Positions 1 through 7,676 of a stretch of DNA of 10,194 nucleotides are shown here, in pieces. Under the pieces are notes generated by a model. The model searched no databases. It was not told the DNA's origin and worked only from the letters and a program-made list of their open reading frames with translations. The position numbers and the translations under genes were made by a program. The stretch covers positions 64,001-74,194 of the forward strand of contig JBBHKE010003360.1 of NCBI GenBank assembly GCA_037447655.1. Reading direction: 5' to 3'. The stretch is from Zygnema cylindricum (taxonomy: Eukaryota > Streptophyta > Zygnematophyceae > Zygnematales > Zygnemataceae). Position 1 is the stretch's first letter. Every line of letters starts with the position of its first letter.

Positions 1-1
1 G

Positions 2-1006
2 TCCCCTATTGCCGAAATTCCCGTACCCTCGGAGGTTAAAGCAGAACTCCACGCGCTTCGAGTCGGAATCGACTTTATCCCACCCCTCATAGAAAGAATA
101 CAACAACTCGAGAATATTGTGGAGAATTTGGTCAAACAGTTACAAACATATGTGGGGATGATTCACACAAGGCTCACAACAACACAACACCAACTTCATG
201 GGGGATTTTCGAGATTGGAGTCCATACTTCTGGTCTCCAAAGAACCTTATATGCAACCCTTTTCTTTTTCTTCACAACCATCCTTTTCCCCTCCCTCTTC
301 TTTTACTCCTACTCCTCCTCCTCCCTCTTCCTCTACAAATTCACCCCCTTTTTCATTTCCCCCTTTCGGACCCATGGCTTCTACTCAACCAACCCCTTCT
401 TTTTCTCAACGTCATACATTTACTACTGTCCCCTCTACCCCTATTCTATCCACACCATCTCCTTCCCAACCCTCTCATATCCCCTCCCCCCCTATTTAGT
501 CCACACCTTCTCTTTCACAACCCTCCACTTCTTCCAACGCTGCTCCTTCCCCTATTCTATCCACACCATCTCCTTCCCAACCCTCTACCTCAACCCATGT
601 CCCCTCTCCCCCTATTCAGTCCACACCTTCTCTTTCCCAACCCTCCAATTATTCCAACACCGCTCCTTCACATCATGGATCTTTACCATTTCTTCCAAAA
701 CTTTATGTCGGCCTTAGTGCATATCATAAAGATTGGTCAAATTCGAAAGGATACACCGTACAAAGCAGCGGGAGTGATGTGAACGTAGAAGAGATATTTA
801 AGGAGTACCACTATGGATTGAATGGACATCCTCTAGTAAAGTTGTTATTGAATAAGGACGAAATATCGAAATATAAAACACAAGGATCTCCATTTTCGGT
901 ATGGGGAGACAACAAATGTGTTAAGTGCAGTAGATGTGCTATAATTGTGAATTCTATTGAAAAACTCTTGACTATTCCACAATGGGAATTAACAAAATCA
1001 ATATAA
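2..1006 (+). pseudogene. 3' part of a Ser/Pro-rich protein gene, broken by one stop
   Basis: One reading frame is open from the left edge to a TAA at 1004-1006, apart from a single TAG at 497-499, so the gene begins outside the window. Positions 2 to about 240 encode a charged, Leu/Ile/Val-rich segment (around LIERIQQLENIVENLVKQL) that looks helical or coiled-coil. Positions 240-670 encode a low-complexity Ser/Pro/Thr/Gln linker with repeated STPSxSQPS blocks. Positions 671-1006 encode a non-repetitive C-terminal part (GLSAYHKDW, then a Cys cluster CVKCSRC). I do not recognise the family. The GTG codons at 119 and 779 lie inside the same frame and are not starts. The two neighbouring frames are also fairly open over the C/T-rich linker, but only this frame continues sensibly on both sides. 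It could instead be a multi-exon gene with the stop inside an intron. The TAG argues for decay. Confidence 0.5.
440..670 (+). repeat. ~60-bp tandem repeat in the Ser/Pro-rich linker
   Basis: Four related blocks start near 440, 491, 551 and 611 with CCTATTC/TA/CG/T-TCCACACC. Spacings are 51, 60 and 60 bp, so all are multiples of three. The pairs 440-550 and 551-670 are even more alike and form a 111/120-bp higher-order unit with a 9-bp length difference. Each block encodes PI(L/Q)STPS(P/L)SQPS followed by a variable stretch. The codon-preserving spacing suggests that the repeat expanded while the frame was under selection. Confidence 0.75.
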
Positions 1007-1038
1007 TTTTTAGAAAGATTTAGAATAAACCAGTTTAA

Positions 1039-1167
1039 TGGGAGCACAACGGAACTGAAAGATTCTTTAGCTATTTGTTTCGTAATAACAAAGTCAATGA
1101 TAAACAATTCAAGCGAAACTTGTCACGATTTAGGAAATTAGAGGAGTTACGTGCAATCATAGGATAA
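1039..1167 (+). pseudogene. Possible shifted C-terminal tail of the 2-1006 coding remnant
   Basis: A frame open from 1039 to a TAA at 1165-1167 reads RFFSYLFRNNKVNDKQF, then a Lys/Arg/Leu-rich stretch ending ELRAIIG. This looks like a basic helical protein tail. It is one frame away from the upstream remnant. The upstream frame also reopens after its TAA and runs to a TAG at 1139-1141. The tail may therefore be the true C-terminus separated by a frameshift or a splice junction, or it may be chance. Confidence 0.25.
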
Positions 1168-1394
1168 CTTAGAAGTGACAATAAGTTCAAAAGATTATGG
1201 CATATTTTATTTTCTCTTGTACTTTTATTTGGTCTTTGTTAATGTTTTCACTTTAACATGTTAATCTTGTTAATTTTGGTAAGCATCGTAATGACTTGGT
1301 ATAAAATATATACATTGATACTTTGTTTCATACAGACAGAAAAATCAACTTGTTGCAATTGTGCAAACGAATATTGTGTAAAACAGTTGTGACC
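1168..1394. other. AT-rich spacer
   Basis: This T-rich stretch lies between the coding remnant and the tandem array. I see no gene, hairpin or terminal repeat. The last bases before the array contain GTTGTGACCAC, a string that also occurs inside the array unit. The left array boundary could therefore be an internal deletion rather than a clean edge. Confidence 0.4.
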
Positions 1395-1832
1395 ACGGGT
1401 TATTGTGGCGAAAAAGACTCCATTCGTCATGTGTTCATCGGACGAGTAGGTGGGTTATTAACAAGCGTGGTCGAAACACGCATCTTTAGTCGAAACCTAG
1501 TTGCATGTTTCCAACACGTCAACGAAAAACTTGGTTTTCGCCCTTTTGTAGTTCTTTATATAATTTTTACAGGGTTGTGACCACCCCCTAACGACTGGTT
1601 GTACGTTCTTAAAGTTTGTGCAATTATAACTCACCCTACAATCCATACCTCACCTAACACGCACATGTAAATGGTCGATCGACCGATATCCAAATAACTT
1701 TGCTCGCACACGGGTTATTGTGCCGCTAAAGACTCAATTCGTTGTGTGTTCATCGGACAGGTAGGTGGGTTATTAACAAGCGTTGTCAAAACACGCATCT
1801 TTAGTCGAAACCTAGTTGCATGCTTGCAATAC
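1395..1832 (+). repeat. ~315-bp tandem repeat array, left block (units 1 and 2a)
   Basis: Unit 1 runs from ACGGGTTATTGTGG at 1395 to 1709. Unit 2 starts at 1710 and is cut at 1832 by the LTR insertion. The anchor GGGTTATTAACAAGCG lies at 1452 and 1767, a spacing of 315 bp. The units share long near-identical stretches, including the 12-bp palindrome GGTCGATCGACC at 1673-1684. I do not recognise the family. It could be a small satellite-like array or part of a larger element. Confidence 0.85.
1828..1832. repeat. Left target-site duplication AATAC
   Basis: AATAC immediately precedes the TG start of the inserted element and is repeated right after its CA end at 3172-3176. The intact units downstream have a single CCAATACGTCGAC here, so the duplication was made by the insertion. 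Confidence 0.85.
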
Positions 1833-1842
1833 TGTTGATATT

Positions 1843-1908
1843 AGAGTATTTTTTAGGTCTGTTTTAGTATAGGAAAGAGTATTTTTTAGGTCTGTTTTAG
1901 TATAGGAA
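1843..1908 (+). repeat. Exact 33-bp tandem duplication inside the LTR
   Basis: Positions 1843-1875 and 1876-1908 are identical, starting AGAGTATTTTTTAGGTCTG. The beginning of a third copy (AAGAGTAG) follows. The duplication sits about 10 bp inside the LTR end. It could be a duplicated protein-binding or promoter segment of U3, or simple replication slippage. Confidence 0.9.
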
Positions 1909-2059
1909 AAAGAGTAGAGGCAGACTGCCTCTAACTCCCTTCTCTAAGCCCCCACACTTGATGTAGTCACTGAAGGCTAGACAAGGAGCTAGAGCCATGG
2001 CTGCTTAGGCTCTCTATGGAGAAAGGGTGTAAATTTAGTAAACTTACCAAAAAGGTATT

Positions 2060-2100
2060 TGACGGACCCAAGAATTGATCTTGGTACCAACCGTCCGTCA
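2060..2100. repeat. Nested inverted repeat in the LTR
   Basis: TGACGGAC at 2060-2067 pairs with GTCCGTCA at 2093-2100, and CCAAGA at 2068-2073 pairs with TCTTGG at 2079-2084. Together they form a 14-bp interrupted stem. Confidence 0.7.
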
Positions 2101-2256
2101 AGTAACTAGAAGCCGTTAGCCTTATCTGTTTAGTCTATGACTAGTGCTAAGAGGTTATGGGTTTGGTAGATATTTAAAGAGTATTTAGTAGGGTTTTCCA
2201 TTTAACTAGATTACGGTTTATATGACATAGAAACAATTGTACTTTAAAGTACCGGA

Positions 2257-2285
2257 CGAAACAAATAGTACGGACATTTGTTTCG
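2257..2285. repeat. 10-bp-arm hairpin in the LTR
   Basis: CGAAACAAAT at 2257-2266 is perfectly complementary in reverse to ATTTGTTTCG at 2276-2285, with a 9-nt loop. Flanking GGAC/GTCC bases could extend the stem imperfectly. Confidence 0.75.
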
Positions 2286-3087
2286 ACGGTCCGTGTTAAA
2301 TGTCAAAATAAATCTGACGGCCGTGATTAGCGTCGGCTTCGCGAAAGGATAATTTGGCGGTTTGCGGACGTCACCACTCCGGATGACACATGGCGACATC
2401 GTACAGGTTTGGGAATCTCCGAAACGGAACACAACAAATTTGGATGTGACAAATTTCACATTATGGCAATATCGTACAATGTCCGTATAGAAAGTAATCG
2501 GCACCTGTGCTTTCTTGTACATTACGTTTTTTTGACGTGGCATGACCTGGCGCCACGTGGAGAGATAAGATTTGGAAGCAAGAAATCCACGGATTATAAG
2601 AGCGAATCTGGATAGGGTATGTGTTGATTTTTTAGCCATGTATTACGACGACCGTACAAAAGGTACACCAGCACCTGTACCTTTATGTACTATACAGTAA
2701 CATGATTGGTCCGTACCTCATTACTAGAAGGTTTAGAGAGGGGTTTAGGACTTAGAATATTTCACGTAGGTAGCCACCTCACTCCCAGAGAGCATCTGTA
2801 CAAAAGGCAAACTTTGGCCAGCCATAACAATCAATTCAATTGACCATTTTCAATGATTCTTGTTGCTGCACACTTAAGGGTGTCGAGACTACACAGGGGT
2901 GTAGTCGGTCGGTGTTTTTGCCTGCCTGGGTGGCTGAATTTATAAGGGAAAGTCAAAGTGGGTGAATGTATCAAAATCACATATTTTAACTTTGCATTCT
3001 GTGGTGAATTGAGCACACAGAAAGTCTTATTTCACAAGGGTGAATTTTTAAGTTGGTTCTGATTGTCTTAGTTCAATCATTTGGGTT

Positions 3088-3095
3088 TATATAAA
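3088..3095 (+). promoter_or_regulatory. Candidate TATA box of the LTR
   Basis: TATATAAA lies about 76 bp before the CA end of the LTR. If the LTR is read on the + strand, this would place the transcription start around 3115-3125 with a short R/U5. It is a motif match only; the AT-rich background makes chance matches common. Confidence 0.35.
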
Positions 3096-3171
3096 CTTAG
3101 AATTGACACTATCTAGATTAGCTTCTTTTGAACTGCAAATTCTGTGTGGCAATGGAGCCCATAGAATTTCA

Positions 3172-3176
3172 AATAC
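3172..3176. repeat. Right target-site duplication AATAC
   Basis: This is the second copy of the 5-bp target site at 1828-1832. It directly follows the CA end of the LTR and leads into ATCGACAAAAAACTTGG, which continues tandem unit 2. Confidence 0.85.
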
Positions 3177-3870
3177 ATCGACAAAAAACTTGGTTTTCGC
3201 CCTTTAGTAGTTCTTTATATAATTTTTATAGGGTTGTGAACACTGCCTATCGACGGGTTGTATGTTTTTTAATTTTATGCAATTATAACTCACCCTACAA
3301 TCCCAACTTCACCTAACACGCACGTGTAAATGGTCAATCAACCGATATCCAATTAACTTTGCTCGCACACGGGTTATTGTGGCGCTAAAGACTCCATTCG
3401 TCGTGTGTTCATTGGACGAGTAGGTGGGTTATTAACAAGCGTGGTTGAAACACGCATCTTTAGTCGAAACCTCGTTGCATGTTTCCAATACGTCGACAAA
3501 AAACTTGGTTTTCGCCCTTTTGTAGTTCTTTATATAATTTTATAGGGTTGTGACCACCGATTAACGACGGGTTGTACGTTTTTAAATTTTGTGCAATTAT
3601 AACTCACCCTACAATCCCAACTTCACCTAACACGCACGTGTAGATGGTCGATCGACCGATATCCAATTAACTTTGCACGCACACGGGTTATTGCGGCGCA
3701 AAATACTCCATTCGTCATGTGTTCATCGGTCGAGTAGGTGGGTTATTAACAAGCGTGGCCGAAACACGCATCTTTAGTCGAAACCTCGTTGCATGTTTCC
3801 AATACGTCGACAAAAAACTTGGTTTTTGCCCTTTTGTAGTTCTTTATATTATTTGATAGGGTTGTGACCA
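3177..3870 (+). repeat. ~315-bp tandem repeat array, right block (units 2b, 3, 4 partial)
   Basis: Unit 2 resumes after the LTR. Unit 3 runs from 3369 to 3682 (314 bp). Unit 4 starts at 3683 and stops matching near 3870, just after GGGTTGTGACCA. The anchor GGGTTATTAACAAGCG lies at 3426 and 3740. The 12-bp palindrome of the unit is intact at 3646-3657 but decayed to GGTCAATCAACC at 3332-3343. Each unit contains an open stretch of about 60 codons in the same relative frame, but the differences between copies do not look like protein-preserving changes. Confidence 0.85.
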
Positions 3871-4933
3871 TTGGCTGACGAATAATATAAGCAACCACAA
3901 CCCGACATAGAATATGAAAGAAATAACTTCATAGGTTATTGTACCTTTTGATTCCAAACGATATACAAACTCAAACAAATATAATTGGAAACTGAAGGGA
4001 ATAATTAAAACCCTAAATATCATTCGCTACAATAAAACTGTAAACATAAACGTAAGTGCATGGTTTTCTCTGATGAAAGGTTGTTTATTACAGTGCGCAA
4101 ACCAAAAGCATATCATCCACATTATAACGAATAAACAATTACATCGTAGCAACACTTCTCCAGTGGAACAAACGTTAAAACTAAACGCTTTTATAACATC
4201 GATAAGTTCTACAATGGGGGCATAGAGTTGCATGACTTATCTACACAATTTTTGTAAATCATACCTATAGAAGCATATTAACAATGAAACATGGGTTTGT
4301 AATGCCATAATCGGCCCTTGAAAGTGTACCAACAATTTAGCTTGGTCTACATTTTATAACTTCGTCATAAGATAAAAAGAAAACGCTCGTAACTAATATA
4401 ATCCAACTAAACGTTTTATGGGTATCCACAATTTTAATTATTGTTAATGAAATATCCATGAATTTATTACAAACCATATCGTTCAAGTATAAAAAAAGGG
4501 TTTTTTGTCGAACCCTCGTTATTAAGGCAAGGGTACAATATTGTAAACGATAATTTACAAACCCTATTCATAGTTTGGTGTAAGGAGACGTGGCACTCTG
4601 CAATCTACTATCTTGAATACAGTTAGATAACTTTAGTTTGATTCACATCGAATCAGTATGATTTAGGGCCAACAAAGCCGTATGCGAATCATTGTTATTG
4701 ACGACTTTACGGAAAACTGAGACGTTTAAGCTACATATACCCGCTCAGGTCGGCGCAAAGACTAAAATGATTTCCTGATCATGGAACCTGGTTTGGGTTA
4801 AGGTACAAACAACTAACGTACAAAAAAATCCGTATACACCTCTCGGTCAGCTTTAAAGTCCGAAAAAAAAAAAAATCTTGACACGATACCTGCGCGGTAT
4901 TTTGCGAAGTGAGAAAGGCACGGGGCATTTCGC
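3871..4933. other. Non-coding AT-rich spacer
   Basis: No reading frame here looks coding on either strand, and I recognise no gene or RNA. Just at the array end, GGGTTGTG near 3857 is matched in reverse by CACAACCC near 3895, which may mark the edge of a foldback. There is an A13 run at 4863-4875, without the internal promoter boxes that would make it a SINE tail. Confidence 0.4.
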
Positions 4934-4956
4934 GGTGTGAAAGAGGGTTTCACACC
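4934..4956. repeat. Short perfect hairpin
   Basis: GGTGTGAAA (4934-4942) and TTTCACACC (4948-4956) form a 9-bp stem with the 5-nt loop GAGGG. It lies in a locally GC-richer patch and there is no nearby gene for it to terminate. Its role is unknown. Confidence 0.7.
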
Positions 4957-5164
4957 TTTAACTCCACGGGCGAGACAACTAACAAACCTTACCTTTATTG
5001 TAGCGTTTACTTTTGAGGATTTAAAACATAGTTCAAAAGTAGCGTTTTTATGGTAGGGCCTTTGGTCGGCGCCTTTATCGTAAGCTGTGTTATGGGCTTT
5101 TCATGTGATTTTCTTAGATCGCTATATTGATCAGCGACCGTCCGATCGTCCGAATATGACGGTG

Positions 5165-5303
5165 TAAATTAAAATTATTGGTCCGAATGTTTTTATTGGT
5201 TCAATTTTTGGTGCGAATGTTTTAATTGGTCCAAATAAGTTCGAATACAATATGGGTCTTAAGGTCATATTGTATGTTTTGCATACAATAGGCATATTGT
5301 ATG
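5165..5303. repeat. Degenerate short direct repeats and a 9-bp hairpin
   Basis: ATTGGTCCGAATGTTTT, ATTGGTTCAATTTTT, TTGGTGCGAATGTTTT and ATTGGTCCAAATAA follow one another as drifted direct repeats. They are followed by TATTGTATG (5268-5276) paired with CATACAATA (5282-5290). CATATTGTATG recurs at 5293-5303, and an inverted relative AATACAATATG lies at 5245-5255. Confidence 0.6.
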
Positions 5304-5532
5304 GGCCTACTTTCACCTACTTTTGTACTATGATTTAAATTTTAGAAGACTTGCGGGTGAAGTTCCATTAGACGAAAAGTGAGGTTGTTTACAGAAATTC
5401 AGACCTCTTCGTACTACGCCGTATCTTTTATTTTGTTTTTATCCGTAAAACAACATTACGGAGAATCTTGCCAATATTCTCCAAAAGTTCCGGAGTTAAC
5501 AATGACCATTGGATTTTTTTCGCGAAGCATTC
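5304..5532. other. Non-coding spacer
   Basis: I see no gene, terminal repeat or recognisable structure between the short repeats and the palindrome. Confidence 0.35.
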
Positions 5533-5602
5533 GCCTCGATAGTTTATGTAATTGGTGATGTACCTCGCGAGGTACATCGCCAATTACAGAAAATTTTGAG
5601 CC
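5533..5602. repeat. 40-bp near-perfect palindrome with weaker flanking symmetry
   Basis: The core 5548-5587 consists of two 20-nt arms with no loop, centred on TCGCGA. The only mismatch is T5556 opposite G5579, which would be a wobble pair in RNA. Imperfect symmetry continues outward to about 5533 and 5602. Because of the symmetry, both strands encode the same VIGDVPREVH string, which should not be taken as a protein signal. It may be the fused end of an inverted duplication, a protein-binding site or a cruciform-forming sequence. Confidence 0.85.
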
Positions 5603-5708
5603 ACGACACGCTGGATAATGAGCATACTTGTCAAGATGCCAACCAACGGAAATCAAGCAATTTCGCACACGATATACGAATTCAGAAATCCAACAAAAAC
5701 TACACCGA

Positions 5709-6194
5709 GAATCGTAATTAGAGTAAATAACGCTAATTCGGTCGCCCTAATTATCAAATCTATCACGTTAAATAGAGTAAATAATTCAAATTTTTCCATT
5801 ATACTATTTAAGGTAAGGTTTAATAAGCGTTTAATTATTCTAATTTAGTGTTGTTTGAAATAGTGTGGCGTACGGTCAGTGTTTGACTGTGCAAAACTGT
5901 AATTTATTGACTAAATAGTACAAAAAATGATTTAATGCAGGCCGTTATCATGTAACCGCGTTTTCACAAACTGCGTAGTGCAAACGTCATAATGACGTAA
6001 ATTCTATACGTTTTGTCAGATTTTGTACGTGTACCTAATTTAGTAAAGATATTTAGCGCGGATTAGTTAGAGTTATTGGATTAATTAGAGTAGTTTTTTT
6101 TTTGAAAAGGGTTTATCACACAAATTTGAATAAATAACTTTATTTTTTTTTTCATTTTTTTACTCTAATTATTTCTTTACTCTAATTACGATTC
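5709..6194. mobile_element. Foldback/MITE-like segment with 19-bp inverted repeats
   Basis: GAATCGTAATTAGAGTAAA at 5709-5727 is the exact reverse complement of 6176-6194. Weaker similarity continues outward (ACTACACCGA versus ACTAAACCTC) and inward (TAATTCAAATTT versus TTATTCAAATTT). The TTAGAGTAA motif recurs in both orientations, including tandemly at 6161-6170 and 6178-6187. The size (about 490 bp), high AT content and lack of a coding frame fit a non-autonomous DNA element. I could not find a convincing target-site duplication, so exact ends and superfamily are open. Confidence 0.45.
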
Positions 6195-6233
6195 GAGGTT
6201 TAGTAAAATACAAACGAAATGCCGTAACGCACT

Positions 6234-6300
6234 TTCATCACGCTATTTCTGCAAGCGCCCATTCGTCATACTATTTCCGGAAAACGCTCATTCGTCACGC
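6234..6300 (+). repeat. 28-29-bp imperfect tandem repeat, about 2.3 copies
   Basis: TTC(A/G)TCA starts blocks at 6234, 6262 and 6291. Each block continues as CGCTATTTC or TACTATTTC and ends AGCGCCCA or AACGCTCA. Spacings are 28 and 29 bp. Confidence 0.7.
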
Positions 6301-7142
6301 GAAAAAACAGGAACCCTAAAAAAAAAGGGTGGAATTTGATAAGGTTGCAAAGAGTACAAAAAATACGTCAGCCACTGGCTGAACGATGACATCGTACGCA
6401 CGTACATGGTACGCGAATGAAGATTTCTGGTCTTTGGGAAAATCATTGACGACTTCCAATATCCGATACTGACCTATGTGGTACCACTCAATTTCGACCA
6501 CATCCATTACAAACTCTGCGCAATGGAACTTTGTTCAAATTGTAGCATTCTATAATGTTGGCCGTACAATTGCAAAATGTCCTAATGGAACTTCACCCTG
6601 AAGCGTTTGAAGGTGGAATTTTGGGATCCACCATCGAGGAGTGAAACCATAGTTAAAACTTCAAAATTTAAAACGTGCAAAATTATATGTTTTTCAAAAT
6701 TTCATTACATGTGGTTGCCCCATACTATACGTGATTTGTGAAGTATAGTTCGCATACAGTATGACGTTTTGTTCAATAGTCTTGCATGACATTTCTTCAT
6801 AGAATCATACTTGTTCAAAACGCATTTTACGCACGATTCAAACGCGCGTACAATACGTATTAACTGGAGAGGTCGATTTGAAAAAATCGTAAAAATTGTT
6901 AATGAATTTTTGTCCGAACAATTTCATACATATTAAAAAAATTGAATTGAACATGTACCGCAGTTTGTATGTTTTCCGTTAAATGAGTGGTTGACAATTT
7001 CAGTTATTTAAATGATTTACACACTTAAAGAATACATTGGCTCATCTACGTCAATTGGTTACGGGTGACGATCTCTAATGACGTCGGAAGAAACTGAAGT
7101 TTCCGGGGTCAAATTCTGGACAATGTCTTCTTTTTGTCATAA
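6301..7142. other. Non-coding spacer
   Basis: I see no supported gene. Small inverted repeats occur: CAGCCA/TGGCTG near 6370, and ACTATAC (6724-6730) with GTATAGT (6743-6749), the latter nested in CATACT/AGTATG. The stretch ends at GTCATAA, the flank of the Helitron-like terminus. Confidence 0.35.
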
Positions 7143-7170
7143 CTAGTGTTTCAACGCCCGTTACACGGGC
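7143..7170 (-). mobile_element. Helitron-like 3' terminus (hairpin plus CTAG)
   Basis: Read on the minus strand, the segment has the hairpin GCCCGT-GTA-ACGGGC (7170-7156), a 9-nt spacer, then CTAG at 7146-7143, followed by T. Plant Helitrons end with a short GC-rich hairpin about 10 nt before CTRR and insert between A and T, and this arrangement fits. The motif is short, so independent copies elsewhere would be needed to confirm it. Confidence 0.55.
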
Positions 7171-7344
7171 ATGGACTGTGTCCCGTTTTACCATGCTGGT
7201 TTATCAATTAGCATGCTCATTACACGCGCATGGACCGTTTAATGTTAATCAAATAGTGTAAATACAATACTATTGTACTATTGAAGATGTTTGTACGTAC
7301 ATTTGTAGACGCATGCCAAAATTTCACAGTGTTAGACGCCACTC

Positions 7345-7416
7345 AAAATTTCACAGCGATTGACGGTATATCTCTATTGAAATTATAGACCGTACCGTCA
7401 ATCGCTATGAAATTTT
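7345..7416. repeat. Hairpin with 24-bp arms
   Basis: Arms 7345-7368 and 7393-7416 are complementary with one mismatch (C7354 opposite A7407), around a 24-nt loop. AAAATTTCACAG at the arm base also occurs as a direct repeat just upstream near 7318. The fold is of a size seen in small RNA precursors and foldback elements. No transcription signal is evident. Confidence 0.8.
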
Positions 7417-7452
7417 GGGAATGCCCGTTGCACGGGTATGGACCGTATCATA

Positions 7453-7556
7453 TTTATCGTGCTTGTTGATCGTACCCGTTGATCATGCCCGTTGATCGTG
7501 CCCGTTGATTGTACCCCTTGATCGTGCCCGTTTATCGTGCCCGTTGATCGTGCCCA
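7453..7556 (+). repeat. 13-bp minisatellite, 8 copies
   Basis: Eight consecutive 13-bp units with consensus TTGATCGTGCCCG fill exactly 104 bp, with zero to three changes per unit (for example TTGATTGTACCCC at 7505-7517). The array runs straight into GCCCATTACACGCGCATGGA (7552-7571). This suggests that the unit grew out of the left part of that hairpin motif by slippage. Confidence 0.9.
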
Positions 7557-7676
7557 TTACACGCGCATGGACTGTCTTTTTTATCGAATCTTTTGAGTAC
7601 GATTGTACTGTTGTAGACGTCCGTACGGACATTTGTAGACGCAACCCAAAACAACACAACGATTGACGCAACATCT

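Larger units (their letters stand above)
1833..3171. mobile_element. Solo LTR of an LTR retrotransposon (1339 bp)
   Basis: The segment begins TGTTGATATTAG and ends AGAATTTCA, so it has the TG...CA ends of a plant LTR. It is flanked by the perfect 5-bp duplication AATAC. Removing it together with one AATAC rejoins unit 2 of the tandem array with only about three differences from unit 3 over the junction, and restores the 315-bp spacing. No second LTR, primer-binding site or polypurine tract is visible, and no gag or pol reading frame is present, so a solo LTR left by LTR-LTR recombination is the simplest reading. The superfamily (Gypsy or Copia) and orientation are not decidable here. A TATATAAA at 3088-3095 would fit a + orientation, with most of the element being U3. 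A small non-autonomous element is the alternative. Confidence 0.8.
7215..7675 (+). repeat. ~330-bp partial duplication
   Basis: Two copies share the order CATTACACGCGCATGGA (7218-7234 and 7555-7571), a TATTGTACT-like stretch, ACATTTGTAGACGCA (7299-7313 and 7629-7643) and CGATTGACG. The offsets between shared strings are 337 and 330 bp, so small indels have accumulated. Two further copies of the hairpin motif lie at 7156-7175 and 7423-7442. Confidence 0.6.

Noticed and set aside
198-782. 194-codon Leu/Pro-rich frame on the + strand
   Set aside because: It is the neighbouring frame of the Ser/Pro-rich remnant. C/T-rich DNA lacks stops in several frames, and this frame has no meaningful sequence before or after the repeats.
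811-1107. 98-codon minus-strand frame
   Set aside because: It lies opposite the C-terminal part of the coding remnant and shows no recognisable domain.
2244-2639. 131-codon minus-strand frame
   Set aside because: It lies wholly inside the LTR, crosses a hairpin and shows no gag, pol or other domain.
4863-4875. SINE or processed-copy poly-A tail (A13)
   Set aside because: No A/B promoter boxes, tRNA-like head or flanking target duplication could be found upstream.
5456-5721. Overlapping + and - frames sharing VIGDVPREVH
   Set aside because: The shared peptide is produced by the palindrome reading the same on both strands, not by homology between proteins.
6316-6507. 63-codon minus-strand frame
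   Set aside because: It is short, has no recognisable motif and no supporting neighbours.
7453-7556. CRISPR-like array
   Set aside because: The 13-bp units abut with no spacers, and the context is a plant-type repeat region.
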